A DNA stretch of 53,861 nucleotides from Paraburkholderia franconis (GTDB lineage: Bacteria > Pseudomonadota > Gammaproteobacteria > Burkholderiales > Burkholderiaceae), in contig NZ_WHNP01000052.1 of NCBI RefSeq assembly GCF_009362735.1, forward strand, positions 1 to 53,861. Direction: 5' to 3'. Shown here piece after piece: positions 26,742-35,137 of this stretch. Position 1 is the stretch's first letter, and every line of letters starts with the position of its first letter. The position numbers and the translations under genes are program-made. Under the pieces are notes generated by a model. The model was not told the origin of the DNA and did no database searches. It worked only from the letters and a program-made list of their open reading frames with translations.

Positions 26742-27743
26742 TCATTTGGCCTGGCTGGCGCGCCAGTCGCGCGGCGTCATCTGGAAGTTCGCGACGAACC
26801 AGTTCGTGAACGATCCCTGCTGCGCGTAACCCAGAAGTGACGCGACGCGTCCGATCGGATAGCGCGGGTTGCTCATGTAGCGCACGGCAAGCTCGCGCCG
26901 CACTTCCTCGACCTGATCCGAGAAGCTGGTACCGGATGATTTCAGCTGACGTTGCAGCGTGCGCACGCTCACGCGCAAATGGCGGGCGACCAGTTCGACG
27001 GTGGCCTGTTCGAGGGGCAACAGCAGATAGATCGCCTTGCGCACTTCCAGCGCGGCCGAGTCCGGACCTGTCGCGTTGAGGGGAGCGGCCAGGCTCTCGG
27101 CGTAGCGCACGAGTTCGGGGTCCGCTGCGGGATTGGGGTAGTCGAGATCGGCGGTGGCGCACACGAACCCGTTGAAGTCGCTGCCGAACTCCAGCGGACA
27201 GCCAAAGAATCGCCGATGAAACGTCAGGTCTGCATGTGCGGCGTGAGTGAAATGGACAGCGCGAGGTTTCCAGAACTGGCCGAGCAACGCGCTCGAGTGG
27301 CGCGCGAGGACGCCGAGCGCAAGTTCGATCGCCTGCGTGGTCGGCGTGCCCGGCGCGACGACGAGTTCCTCGCGGATCGTAACCGTTTCGCCTGTCGTTT
27401 CGACGTAGATGGCCAGGGCTTCGTTGAGCAGATGCCGGTATTCGGCTGCGGCCAGCAACACCTCGCGCAATGTGCGTTTGTGCGCGAGCAGCACGTTGAT
27501 CACGCCGGTGCCGAATTTCTGCCGGGTTTCGGCCATCTGCAATGCGAACGTCGGGCACGACGCCTTGTTTGCCGTGAGTTCCAGCAGCCGGCAGCAGGCG
27601 GCGGCGGGCACGCGGTCGTTCGGATTGGCAAGCGCGGCGGGATCGATTCCGGCCTGCTGCGCGAGCTCTACGGGGTTCAGTCCGAGCCGCCGCGTCACTT
27701 CGAAATAGCCGTTCATGGCGATCGACCCGAGCATCGTTTCCAT
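26742..27743 (-). CDS. AraC-family transcriptional regulator
   Basis: A 333-residue regulator. The N-terminal two thirds match the arabinose-binding-like domain of OruR/ArgR-type AraC proteins (LNPVELAQQAGIDPAAL, SFG-type ligand fold). The C-terminal ~95 residues are two helix-turn-helix units (VELVARHLRVSVRTLQRQL and IGRVASLLGYAQQGSFTNWF). GGAGAAAG lies before the ATG. It is convergent with arcC and divergent from the beta-keto-acid cleavage enzyme operon. The divergent layout makes that operon the prime target, but a role over arc genes cannot be excluded because OruR/ArgR-type proteins control arginine/ornithine genes. Confidence 0.88.
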   Translation of the reverse strand: METMLGSIAMNGYFEVTRRLGLNPVELAQQAGIDPAALANPNDRVPAAACCRLLELTANKASCPTFALQMAETRQKFGTGVINVLLAHKRTLREVLLAAAEYRHLLNEALAIYVETTGETVTIREELVVAPGTPTTQAIELALGVLARHSSALLGQFWKPRAVHFTHAAHADLTFHRRFFGCPLEFGSDFNGFVCATADLDYPNPAADPELVRYAESLAAPLNATGPDSAALEVRKAIYLLLPLEQATVELVARHLRVSVRTLQRQLKSSGTSFSDQVEEVRRELAVRYMSNPRYPIGRVASLLGYAQQGSFTNWFVANFQMTPRDWRASQAK

Positions 27744-27795
27744 TGTTCTTTCTCCGCAATCTCCAACGGGCTGCGCCTCGCCTTTCAGCGATGCT

Positions 27796-27828
27796 CACTG
27801 CGGGCCTACTAAGTGTTAACACGCAGTG
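27796..27828. promoter_or_regulatory. Candidate operator between the AraC regulator and the BKACE operon
   Basis: A perfect 7-bp inverted repeat CACTGCG / CGCAGTG (27796-27802 and 27822-27828) encloses a perfect 10-bp palindrome GTGTTAACAC at 27813-27822. The site lies in the 225-bp divergent spacer, the expected place for control by the adjacent regulator. Confidence 0.45.
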
Positions 27829-27968
27829 GCACGGATCGCTAAAAGGATGGCGCCTGATCATAAAAGTCTAGCGCGTGGATGCCGTATTGTGCGAGCACGA
27901 CGATTCGAGATGTTCCGTTTTCACGCGATCCCGCGGCATCGGTACGTCATTCATATCTGGAGGAAAAC

Positions 27969-29024
27969 ATGCAGTTTCTCGACGATTCGCTGCACCCTGA
28001 GAATCAGGACAAGGTAGTCATCACCACCGCGCCGTACGGCCCGGAATGGATGCCCGAAGACTTTCCGGAAGACATCCCGGTGACGATGGACGAGCAGATC
28101 CAGAAGGCTGTCGACTGCTATAACGCGGGCGCCACGGTACTCCATCTGCATGTGCGCGAACTGGACGGCAAGGGTTCGAAGCGCCTGTCGAAGTTCAACG
28201 AACTGATCGCGGGCGTGCGCGCGGCCGTGCCCGACATGATCATCCAGGTCGGCGGCTCGATTTCGTTTGCACCGGAAGACGAAGGCCAGGCCGCGAAGTG
28301 GCTGTCCGACGACACGCGTCACATGCTGGCCGATCTCGACCCGGCGCCGGATCAGGTGACGGTCGCGATCAACACGACGCAGATGAACATCATGGAGCTG
28401 CTCTATCCGGAGTACCTGGAGGGCACCTCGCTGTCCAATCCCGCGTTCATGTCCGCGTACAGCGAAATGACGGTGCCGGCAGGCCCGGCATGGGTCGAGG
28501 AGCATCTGCGCCGCCTGCAGGCCGCGGGCATCCAGCCGCACTTCCAGCTCACGGGCATTCACGCGCTCGAAACGCTTGAGCGCCTCGTGCGCAAGGGCGT
28601 CTACAAGGGGCCGCTGAACCTGACGTGGATCGGCATCGGCGGCGGCTTCGACGGCCCGAACCCGTTCAACTTCTTCAACTTCGTGCATCGCGCGCCGGAT
28701 GGCTGCACGCTCACGGCCGAATCGCTGCTCAAGAACGTGCTGCCGTTCAACATGATGGCGATGTCGATGGGCCTGCATCCGCGTTGCGGCATCGAAGACA
28801 CGATCATCGACCAGCACGGCAAGCGCTTTACGTCGGTGCAGCAGATCGAGCAGTGCGTGCGCGTCGCGCGTGAGCTCGGCCGCGAGATTGCCAGCGGCAA
28901 GGAAGCGCGCGACATTTACCGCATCGGCGTGCAGTATGAGACCGTCGACGAGACGCTCGCCGCCAACGGCATGGCGCCGAACCGCCAGACGGGCGTGAGG
29001 AACCTGCCGCTGCGCGCAGCGTGA
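27969..29024 (+). CDS. Beta-keto-acid cleavage enzyme (BKACE, DUF849)
   Basis: A 351-residue zinc-dependent TIM-barrel enzyme of the Kce/BKACE family. The start VVITTAPYGPEW, the zinc-binding pair in ATVLHLHVRE and the IIQVGGS strand are characteristic. Members transfer an acetyl group by cleaving a beta-keto acid with acetyl-CoA, giving acetoacetate and a new CoA ester; substrates in the family range from 3-keto-5-aminohexanoate to dehydrocarnitine. GGAGG lies 7 nt before the ATG at 27969. It leads a same-strand set with oxidising and CoA-activating enzymes, so it probably performs the carbon-carbon cleavage. Substrate unknown. Confidence 0.88.
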   Translation: MQFLDDSLHPENQDKVVITTAPYGPEWMPEDFPEDIPVTMDEQIQKAVDCYNAGATVLHLHVRELDGKGSKRLSKFNELIAGVRAAVPDMIIQVGGSISFAPEDEGQAAKWLSDDTRHMLADLDPAPDQVTVAINTTQMNIMELLYPEYLEGTSLSNPAFMSAYSEMTVPAGPAWVEEHLRRLQAAGIQPHFQLTGIHALETLERLVRKGVYKGPLNLTWIGIGGGFDGPNPFNFFNFVHRAPDGCTLTAESLLKNVLPFNMMAMSMGLHPRCGIEDTIIDQHGKRFTSVQQIEQCVRVARELGREIASGKEARDIYRIGVQYETVDETLAANGMAPNRQTGVRNLPLRAA

Positions 29025-29030
29025 CAGATG

Positions 29031-29160
29031 GAAGCCCGGCCGACGCATCAACGGATGCCGGGCTTCGAAGGCAGGACTCCCCGGTACGCGCCGGGGAGCA
29101 TGAGGACATATCCATAGTCGGCCGCTTTGCCCTGCTAACAGGGACGCAAGGACGGCCGAC
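29031..29160 (+). promoter_or_regulatory. Three successive hairpins between the BKACE and MFS genes
   Basis: Three separate perfect inverted repeats fill the 164-bp gap. Hairpin 1: GAAGCCCGGC / GCCGGGCTTC, 29031-29040 and 29057-29066. Hairpin 2: CTCCCCGG / CCGGGGAG, 29077-29084 and 29091-29098. Hairpin 3: GTCGGCCG / CGGCCGAC, 29117-29124 and 29153-29160, with an inner CTTTGC/GCAAGG helix and a CCCTG/CAGGG helix. None is followed by a T-run. The array ends 14 nt before the ribosome site of the transporter. It could be an attenuator, a processing/stability element or an uncharacterised RNA. Confidence 0.5.
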
Positions 29161-29188
29161 ATAGAGGCGGACGGGAAGGAGACAAATC

Positions 29189-30511
29189 ATGCTCATGCAG
29201 CATGCCGAGCCCACGACGGGCGACGTTACGACAACAAAAACTGATGTACGCGCGTATGCGTGGGTGGTATTTGCGCTGACGGTCGGGTTGCTGCTCTCCG
29301 ACTACATGTCGCGGCAGGTGTTGAATGCCGTGTTTCCGCTGCTCAAGGTTACGTGGAATCTTTCCGACGCGCGGCTGGGTTCGCTGAGCAGCGTGGTTGC
29401 ACTGATGGTCGGCGTGCTCACGTTTCCGCTGTCGGTGCTCGCGGACCGCTGGGGCCGCGTGAAAAGCATCGTCCTGATGGCGGCGATGTGGAGTCTCGCG
29501 ACGCTGGGCTGTGCGATCTCGACGAACTACGGCGAGATGCTGCTTGCGCGCGCCTTCGTCGGCATCGGCGAAGCGGCGTACGGCAGCGTCGGAATCGCCG
29601 TCGTGCTCAGCATCTTTCCGGCGCGGCTGCGCTCCACGCTCACGGGCACCTTCATGGCGGGCGGCGCGTTTGGTTCGGTGCTGGGCATGGCCGCCGGCGG
29701 CGCGGTCGCGGCTCATCTCGGCTGGCGCGCGGCGTTCGGCGCGATGGCAGTCATGGGGATCGTGCTGGTCGTGTGCTACCGGTTCGTCGTCACCGAAAAG
29801 CGTCTTGCGCCGCTGCAGCCTGCAAGCGCGAACCGGCAGGCAGAAGGGCCCGGCGTGCGCATGAGCTTCCGCGCGCTGATGAAGGGACTCTTCTCGACGA
29901 AGTCCGTCGTGTGCGCTTATGTCGGCAGCGGCATTCATCTGCTCGTTCCCGCCGCCATCTGGGCGTGGATGCCGAGCTTCCTGAACCGCTACTACGGCAT
30001 GGCGACAGGCAAGGCGGCCATGAGCGCGGCGCTGTTCGTGCTGTTGACGGGCTTGGGCATGGTGGTGTGCGGCAACCTGGCCGACCGGCTCAGCAAGAAT
30101 GTGCGCGAAAGAAAATGGCTCGCCGCGATCGCGTTCTGCCTCGCGTGCTTCACGCTGCTCGCGATTGGCTTCCACATGCCTGCGGGTCCGTTGCAGCTCG
30201 TCGTGATCGGCATTGGCATGTTCTTCTGCGCAGGTGCAAGCGGCCCTTCGGGCGCGATGGTGGCGAACCTCACTCCGCCGTCGATTCACGCATCGGCGTT
30301 TGCGACCCTCACGCTCGCGAACAACCTGCTGGGTCTCGCGCCCGCTGCCGTGCTGACGGGAATGGTCGCGGACCGGATCGGGCTGCTCGGCGCGTTGCAA
30401 CTCGTTCCGTTCGCACCTCTTGTCGCGGCCATCGCATTCTTTATCGGCAAACGGAATTACGCAGGCGACCTGGACCGCCTGAACGCCCTGCGCGAGCAGG
30501 CGATGCGCTGA
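29189..30511 (+). CDS. MFS transporter
   Basis: A 440-residue transporter with 12 predicted membrane segments. LADRWGRVKSIVLMAAMWS is the segment 2-3 loop, and RAFVGIGEAAYGSVGIAVV segment 4, typical of organic-acid carriers. GGAAGGAG lies 7 nt before the ATG. Placed second in the BKACE operon, it is the probable importer of the operon's substrate, working behind the porin encoded at the other end. Substrate unknown. Confidence 0.88.
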   Translation: MLMQHAEPTTGDVTTTKTDVRAYAWVVFALTVGLLLSDYMSRQVLNAVFPLLKVTWNLSDARLGSLSSVVALMVGVLTFPLSVLADRWGRVKSIVLMAAMWSLATLGCAISTNYGEMLLARAFVGIGEAAYGSVGIAVVLSIFPARLRSTLTGTFMAGGAFGSVLGMAAGGAVAAHLGWRAAFGAMAVMGIVLVVCYRFVVTEKRLAPLQPASANRQAEGPGVRMSFRALMKGLFSTKSVVCAYVGSGIHLLVPAAIWAWMPSFLNRYYGMATGKAAMSAALFVLLTGLGMVVCGNLADRLSKNVRERKWLAAIAFCLACFTLLAIGFHMPAGPLQLVVIGIGMFFCAGASGPSGAMVANLTPPSIHASAFATLTLANNLLGLAPAAVLTGMVADRIGLLGALQLVPFAPLVAAIAFFIGKRNYAGDLDRLNALREQAMR

Positions 30512-30627
30512 CGATAGCGCTCGACGCGCGCAACGGCGGCGCGCTTTCAACGCGGCAGCCTGAAGTTGCGCGCGACAGATGAAACGAAACGGACTTTGCA
30601 GTTCGAGTAATGGATAGGAGATTCAAC

Positions 30628-31608
30628 ATGGCAAAAGCAGTGCGCTTCCACGAAACGGGCGGTCCCGAAGTCTTGCGCTACGAGGACGTCGAAGTGGGCG
30701 ATCCCGGCCCCGGACAGGTCCGCCTGCGCCATGAGGCAGTGGGCCTCAATTTCGCGGACACCTACTTCCGCAGCGGTCTTTACCCGGTCCCGCTGCCCGC
30801 GGGGATGGGCGTGGAGGCTGCGGGCGTGGTCGAAGCCATCGGCCCCGATGTGACGAACGTCGCAGTGGGCGATCGCGTGACCTACACCGGCTTTATCAAC
30901 ACGCTCGGCGCGTACAGCACCGAACGCCTGATTCCGGCCGCTCCGCTCATCAAGCTGCCCGATGCGATTTCGTGCGAGACGGCTGCTGGCATGACGATGC
31001 GCGGGCTGACTTCGGCGTATCTGATGCGCCGCATTTACGACTTCAAGGCGGGCGACACCATCCTGTTGCATGCAGCCGCCGGCGGTGTCGGCCTGATCGT
31101 GTCGCAATGGGCGAAGCTGCTCGGCCTCACGGTGATCGGCACGGTTTCCACGGAAGCCAAGGGCGAAGTGGCCCGCGCGCATGGTTGCGACCACATCGTC
31201 TACTACAGCCGTGAAGACGTCGCGAAGCGCGTGCGCGAACTGACGGGCGGCGTCGGTGTGAACGTGGTGTTCGACAGCGTCGGCAAGGACACCTTCGAGG
31301 CCTCGCTCGATTCGCTCAAGCGTCGCGGTTTGATGGTCTGCGTCGGCACGGCGTCCGGCCCGATCCCGCCGTTCAATCCGCAGATGCTGGCGATGAAGGG
31401 CTCGCTCTATCTGACGCGTCCGGCGCTCGCGGACTATATCGCTGACCCCGCCGAGAAGAACGATCTTGCCGGCGAGATCTTCGGGCACATCGCGGCGGGA
31501 CGCATCAGGATCGAGCTGAACCAGCGTTACGCGCTCGAAGATGCGGCGCAAGCCCATCGCGACCTGGAAACGCGCAAGACGACGGGCTCGTCGGTCTTCG
31601 TCATCTGA
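30628..31608 (+). CDS. Quinone oxidoreductase-like zinc-independent MDR protein
   Basis: A 326-residue medium-chain dehydrogenase/reductase of the QOR (quinone reductase) group. VGLNFADTYFRSGLYP and the NADPH-binding LLHAAAGGVGLIVSQWAKLLG are diagnostic. The zinc ligands of alcohol dehydrogenases are absent, so it should be a reductase of quinones or enones using NADPH. AGGAG lies 8 nt before the ATG at 30628. It is in line with the BKACE operon and stops 10 bp before the dioxygenase start. Confidence 0.88.
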   Translation: MAKAVRFHETGGPEVLRYEDVEVGDPGPGQVRLRHEAVGLNFADTYFRSGLYPVPLPAGMGVEAAGVVEAIGPDVTNVAVGDRVTYTGFINTLGAYSTERLIPAAPLIKLPDAISCETAAGMTMRGLTSAYLMRRIYDFKAGDTILLHAAAGGVGLIVSQWAKLLGLTVIGTVSTEAKGEVARAHGCDHIVYYSREDVAKRVRELTGGVGVNVVFDSVGKDTFEASLDSLKRRGLMVCVGTASGPIPPFNPQMLAMKGSLYLTRPALADYIADPAEKNDLAGEIFGHIAAGRIRIELNQRYALEDAAQAHRDLETRKTTGSSVFVI

Positions 31609-31618
31609 GGAAACAGTC

Positions 31619-32467
31619 ATGCGAATCGAACAACTGACATGCTCGATCGGCGCGGAACTGGTCGGCGTGAATCTCGCCGATGCCATCCACGACGATGCGC
31701 TGTTCGCCGAAATCCGCGCCGCGCTGCTGAAGCATCGGGTGCTGTTCCTGCGCGACCAGGACATCACGCGCACCGAGCATGTGGCGTTTGCGCGCCGCTT
31801 CGGCGAACTGGAAGATCATCCCGTCGCGGGCAGCGATCCGGAGCATCCGGGCCTCGTGCGCATCTACAAGAACCCGGATCAGCCGAATGACCGCTACGAA
31901 AACGCGTGGCATGCGGACGCCACCTGGCGCGAAGCGCCGCAGTTCGGCGCGGTTCTGCGCTGTGTGGAGTGTCCGCCCGTCGGCGGCGATACGATGTGGG
32001 CGAACATGGTCCTCGCATACGAGAACCTGCCGGATCACATCAAGAGCCAGATCGCGGAACTTCGCGCCCGCCACAGCATCGAGGCGAGCTTCGGCGCCGC
32101 CATGCCGATCGAAAAGCGCCTCGCGCTGAAGGAGCAGTTTCCGGACGCGGAGCACCCCGTCGTGCGCACGCATCCCGAGACGGGCGAGAAGCTGCTGTTC
32201 GTGAGCGCCTTCACCACCCATATCACCAACTATCACACGCCGGCGCGCGTGCGCTTCGGGCAGGACGCGAATCCGGGCGCAGGCGACCTGCTGCGCTATC
32301 TGATCAGCCAGGCCTACATCCCCGAGTACCAGGTGCGCTGGCGCTGGCAGAAGAACAGCATCGCGATCTGGGACAACCGCAGCACGCAGCACTATGCGGT
32401 GATGGATTACGCGCCGTGCCATCGCAAGATGGAACGCGCCGGCATTATCGGCGACAAGCCGTACTGA
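31619..32467 (+). CDS. TauD/TfdA-family Fe(II)/2-oxoglutarate dioxygenase
   Basis: A 282-residue dioxygenase. The iron ligands are His and Asp in NAWHADATW and the distal His in STQHYAVMDY; the 2-oxoglutarate arginine is in CHRKMERAGI. VLFLRDQDITRTEHVAFARRFGELE is the family's N-terminal signature. Such enzymes hydroxylate sulfonates, aryloxyacids, betaines and other acids, releasing succinate and CO2. The ATG at 31619 has GAGGAA about 7 nt upstream. It sits between the QOR-like gene and the hydrolase. Substrate not readable. Confidence 0.9.
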   Translation: MRIEQLTCSIGAELVGVNLADAIHDDALFAEIRAALLKHRVLFLRDQDITRTEHVAFARRFGELEDHPVAGSDPEHPGLVRIYKNPDQPNDRYENAWHADATWREAPQFGAVLRCVECPPVGGDTMWANMVLAYENLPDHIKSQIAELRARHSIEASFGAAMPIEKRLALKEQFPDAEHPVVRTHPETGEKLLFVSAFTTHITNYHTPARVRFGQDANPGAGDLLRYLISQAYIPEYQVRWRWQKNSIAIWDNRSTQHYAVMDYAPCHRKMERAGIIGDKPY

Positions 32468-32486
32468 TTGCGCAGGACACCGCTTC

Positions 32487-33047
32487 ATGACTCTCGATAC
32501 GACGCCGACCATCCTGATCGTGCCCGGCTTGCGCGACCACGTCGCGGAACACTGGCAGACCCTGCTGGAGCAGAAGCTGCCCAAGGCCGCCTCGGTGCCG
32601 CCGCTCGAACACGACAAGCTCAGTTGCGCGGCACGCGTCGCGGCGCTCGATGCAGCGCTCGCGAAGATTGACGGCCCGGTGATCCTGGTCGCGCACAGCG
32701 CGGGCGTGATGATCACCGTGCACTGGGCGCAGCAGCACAGCCGCAAGATTCACGGTGCGCTGCTTGCGACGCCTGCGGACCTTGAAACGCCGCTGCCGGC
32801 AGGCTATCCGTCCATCGATGCGCTCGCGCAGAACGGCTGGCATCCCGTCCCGCGCAAGCCGTTGCCGTTCCCGAGCATCGTCGGCGCGAGCCGCAACGAT
32901 CCGCTCGCGCAGTTCGAACGTGTGCGTGCAATGGCGCAAGACTGGGGCAGCCGACTCGTCGACCTCGGCGAAGTCGGCCATCTGAATCCCGCTGCGGGCT
33001 TTGGCGAATGGCCGCTGGCGCAGACGCTGATTCGCGAATTGCTTTGA
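32487..33047 (+). CDS. RBBP9/YdeN-family alpha/beta hydrolase
   Basis: A 186-residue serine hydrolase. ILIVPGLRDHVAEHWQ opens the family fold, the nucleophile serine is in LVAHSAGVM, the acid is in SRNDPLAQFE and the catalytic histidine is in GEVGHLNPAAGFGEW. Physiological substrates of this family are poorly known. It follows the dioxygenase by 19 bp and precedes the Rieske protein by 36 bp, so it belongs to the operon and may hydrolyse an ester or lactone intermediate. Confidence 0.88.
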   Translation: MTLDTTPTILIVPGLRDHVAEHWQTLLEQKLPKAASVPPLEHDKLSCAARVAALDAALAKIDGPVILVAHSAGVMITVHWAQQHSRKIHGALLATPADLETPLPAGYPSIDALAQNGWHPVPRKPLPFPSIVGASRNDPLAQFERVRAMAQDWGSRLVDLGEVGHLNPAAGFGEWPLAQTLIRELL

Positions 33048-33083
33048 TCTGCGCTGCGCGGCGGATCAGGAAAGGAAGTTGAG

Positions 33084-33437
33084 ATGTCACGTCAGATCGT
33101 GGTGGGCCTTGCCGATGAGCTCGCGTCCGGCCAGCGGAAGCTCGCATTCGTCGATGGACGCAGCATCGTCCTCTTCAACATCGGCGGCGCGATTCACGCA
33201 ATCGACAACTCGTGTCCGCACAACGGAGCGTCGCTCGCGAGCGGACAGCTGGAAGGATGTGTGTTGCGTTGCCCCGCACACGGACTGCGCTTCGATCTGC
33301 GCACAGGCTGCATGCCGGGCACCGGCGGTTTGAGCCTGACGACTTTCCCGGTGCGGACAGTCGATGGGCAACTGGTCGTCAGTCTCGATGAGCCGGACGC
33401 CACCACCAATCAGGAGAAGGAAGGATGCAAGGTTTGA
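33084..33437 (+). CDS. Rieske [2Fe-2S] ferredoxin-like protein
   Basis: A 117-residue protein with one Rieske domain: CPHNGASLASGQ and, 17 residues on, CPAHGLRFDLRTG give the two Cys and two His ligands. Small stand-alone Rieske proteins of this type feed electrons to ring-hydroxylating or other oxygenases. No Rieske oxygenase large subunit is in the window, and a 2-oxoglutarate dioxygenase needs no ferredoxin, so its partner is unclear. The gene overlaps the following ligase by 13 bp, which points to translational coupling. Confidence 0.88.
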   Translation: MSRQIVVGLADELASGQRKLAFVDGRSIVLFNIGGAIHAIDNSCPHNGASLASGQLEGCVLRCPAHGLRFDLRTGCMPGTGGLSLTTFPVRTVDGQLVVSLDEPDATTNQEKEGCKV

Positions 33438-35053
33438 TGATGCAGCAGCCGCTGCTGGTCGCTTCGCTGCTCATGCACGCCGAGCGCCATCACGGCAAAC
33501 AGGAAATCGTGTCGCGCCGGGTCGAAGGGGATATTCACCGCTATACGTATCGCGATCTCGCGCAGCGCGCGCGCCGCATGGCAAACGCGTTGACCAGCCT
33601 CGGCGTCAGGCCGGGCGATCGGGTAGGGACGTTGGCATGGAACGGCTATCGGCACATGGAGCTGTATTTCGCCGTGTCGGGGTCCGGGTCCGTGCTGCAT
33701 ACGCTGAACCCGCGTCTGCACGTCGATCAGCTCGCGTACATCATCGAGCACGCGGAAGATCGCGTCGTGTTCTTCGATCTCACGTTCTTGCCGCTGATCG
33801 AGAGTGTTGCGCCGCGCGTCAAGAGCCCGAAGGTGTTCGTCGCGATGACCGACCGCGCGCACATGCCGCAAGAGCATGGCCTGTCCACGATGCTGCTGTG
33901 CTACGAGGATCTCATCGATCTTCACGACGACGAGTTCGACTGGCCGGTCATCGACGAGAACAGCGCTTCGTCGCTGTGCTACACGTCGGGCACCACGGGC
34001 AATCCGAAGGGCGTGCTGTACAGCCACCGCTCGACGGTGCTGCACACCTACGCAGCGGCGCTGCCGGATTCGCTGAACTGTTCGGCGCGCGACGCGATCC
34101 TGCCCGTCGTGCCGATGTTCCATGTGAACGCATGGGGACTGCCGTACATCGCCTGCATGGTCGGCGCGAAGCTGGTGTTTCCGGGGCCGGCGCTCGACGG
34201 CAAGTCGCTCTACGAACTGATCGAAACCGAGCAGGTCACGCTGTCGGCGGGTGTGCCGACTGTCTGGCAAGGACTGCTTGCGCATGCCGACGCGATCGAG
34301 GGTGCGTTCTCGTCGATGAGGCGCACGATCATCGGCGGCGCGCCGTGCCCTACGGCGATGACGGCGGCGTTCCAGGAGCGCTATCAGGTCGACGTTCTGC
34401 ACGCATGGGGCATGACGGAATTGAGCCCGGTCGGCACGGTGTGCGCGTTCAAGGCTCATCACCTTGCTCTGCCCACGGACGAGCGCTATGCCGTTCAGGC
34501 GAAGCAGGGCCGCTCGGTGTTCGGCATCGACATGAAGATCGTCGGCCCCGATGGCGAAGAACTGCCGTGGGACGGCCAGGCGGCCGGCGATCTGCTCGTG
34601 CGCGGCCAGTGGGTCGTGCAGCAGTACTTCGGCAGTTGCGACGCGTCGCATTTGCGCGACGGCTGGTTTCCGACGGGCGACATCGCGAAGATCGACGCCG
34701 ACGGCTTCATGCAGATCACGGATCGCAGCAAGGACGTCATCAAGTCGGGCGGCGAATGGATCAGTTCGACCGACATCGAAAACGTCGCGTGCCTGCATCC
34801 GGAAGTCTCGACTGCCGTGTGCATCGCCGCGCGGCATCCGAAGTGGGACGAGCGGCCACTGCTGCTGATCGTGAAGAAGCCGGGCAGCGCGCTCGCCGCG
34901 GAAGAACTGCTGGGCTTCTTCGATGGCCGGGTCGCGAAATGGTGGAAGCCCGATGCGGTGGTGTTCGTCGATACCGTTCCCCTTGGTGCAACGGGCAAGG
35001 TGCTCAAGAACCTGTTGCGTGACCAGTTTGGAGACTACTACCTGACGGCCTGA
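33425..35053 (+). CDS. AMP-forming acyl-CoA ligase (DmdB/AlkK-like)
   Basis: A 542-residue adenylate-forming ligase. The P-loop LCYTSGTTGNPKGVLYSHRS, the acyl-pocket motif MFHVNAWG, HAWGMTELSPVGT, the hinge region GWFPTGDIAKID and the catalytic lysine in PLGATGKVLKN are intact. It resembles medium-chain and 3-methylthiopropionyl-CoA ligases. It would turn the operon's carboxylic acid into a CoA ester. AGGAG lies 8 nt before the ATG at 33425, inside the end of the Rieske gene. Confidence 0.9.
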   Translation: MQGLMMQQPLLVASLLMHAERHHGKQEIVSRRVEGDIHRYTYRDLAQRARRMANALTSLGVRPGDRVGTLAWNGYRHMELYFAVSGSGSVLHTLNPRLHVDQLAYIIEHAEDRVVFFDLTFLPLIESVAPRVKSPKVFVAMTDRAHMPQEHGLSTMLLCYEDLIDLHDDEFDWPVIDENSASSLCYTSGTTGNPKGVLYSHRSTVLHTYAAALPDSLNCSARDAILPVVPMFHVNAWGLPYIACMVGAKLVFPGPALDGKSLYELIETEQVTLSAGVPTVWQGLLAHADAIEGAFSSMRRTIIGGAPCPTAMTAAFQERYQVDVLHAWGMTELSPVGTVCAFKAHHLALPTDERYAVQAKQGRSVFGIDMKIVGPDGEELPWDGQAAGDLLVRGQWVVQQYFGSCDASHLRDGWFPTGDIAKIDADGFMQITDRSKDVIKSGGEWISSTDIENVACLHPEVSTAVCIAARHPKWDERPLLLIVKKPGSALAAEELLGFFDGRVAKWWKPDAVVFVDTVPLGATGKVLKNLLRDQFGDYYLTA

Positions 35054-35097
35054 CGCGTCGGGCTTTTGATAACGCTGTTCTATTCGATGAAAAAACA

Positions 35098-35113
35098 GCC
35101 GGGTGCGCCCGGC
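35098..35113 (+). terminator. Short hairpin before the porin gene
   Basis: GCCGGG / CCCGGC with a TGCG loop, 44 bp after the ligase stop and 24 bp before the porin ATG. An A-run precedes it but no T-run follows, so it may be a weak pause or a leader hairpin of the porin message. Confidence 0.35.
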
Positions 35114-35137
35114 GATCCAAGGATTGGAGGAGACTGA

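Noticed and set aside
29117..29160. A c-di-GMP-I (GEMM) riboswitch suggested by GGGACGCAAGG.
   Set aside because: The partner motif and the tetraloop-receptor parts of GEMM are missing; only one short stretch is alike.
29135..30550. A 471-residue open frame on the minus strand opposite the MFS transporter.
   Set aside because: Extreme Arg/His/Glu/Gln content and full overlap with a recognised transporter mark it as a shadow.
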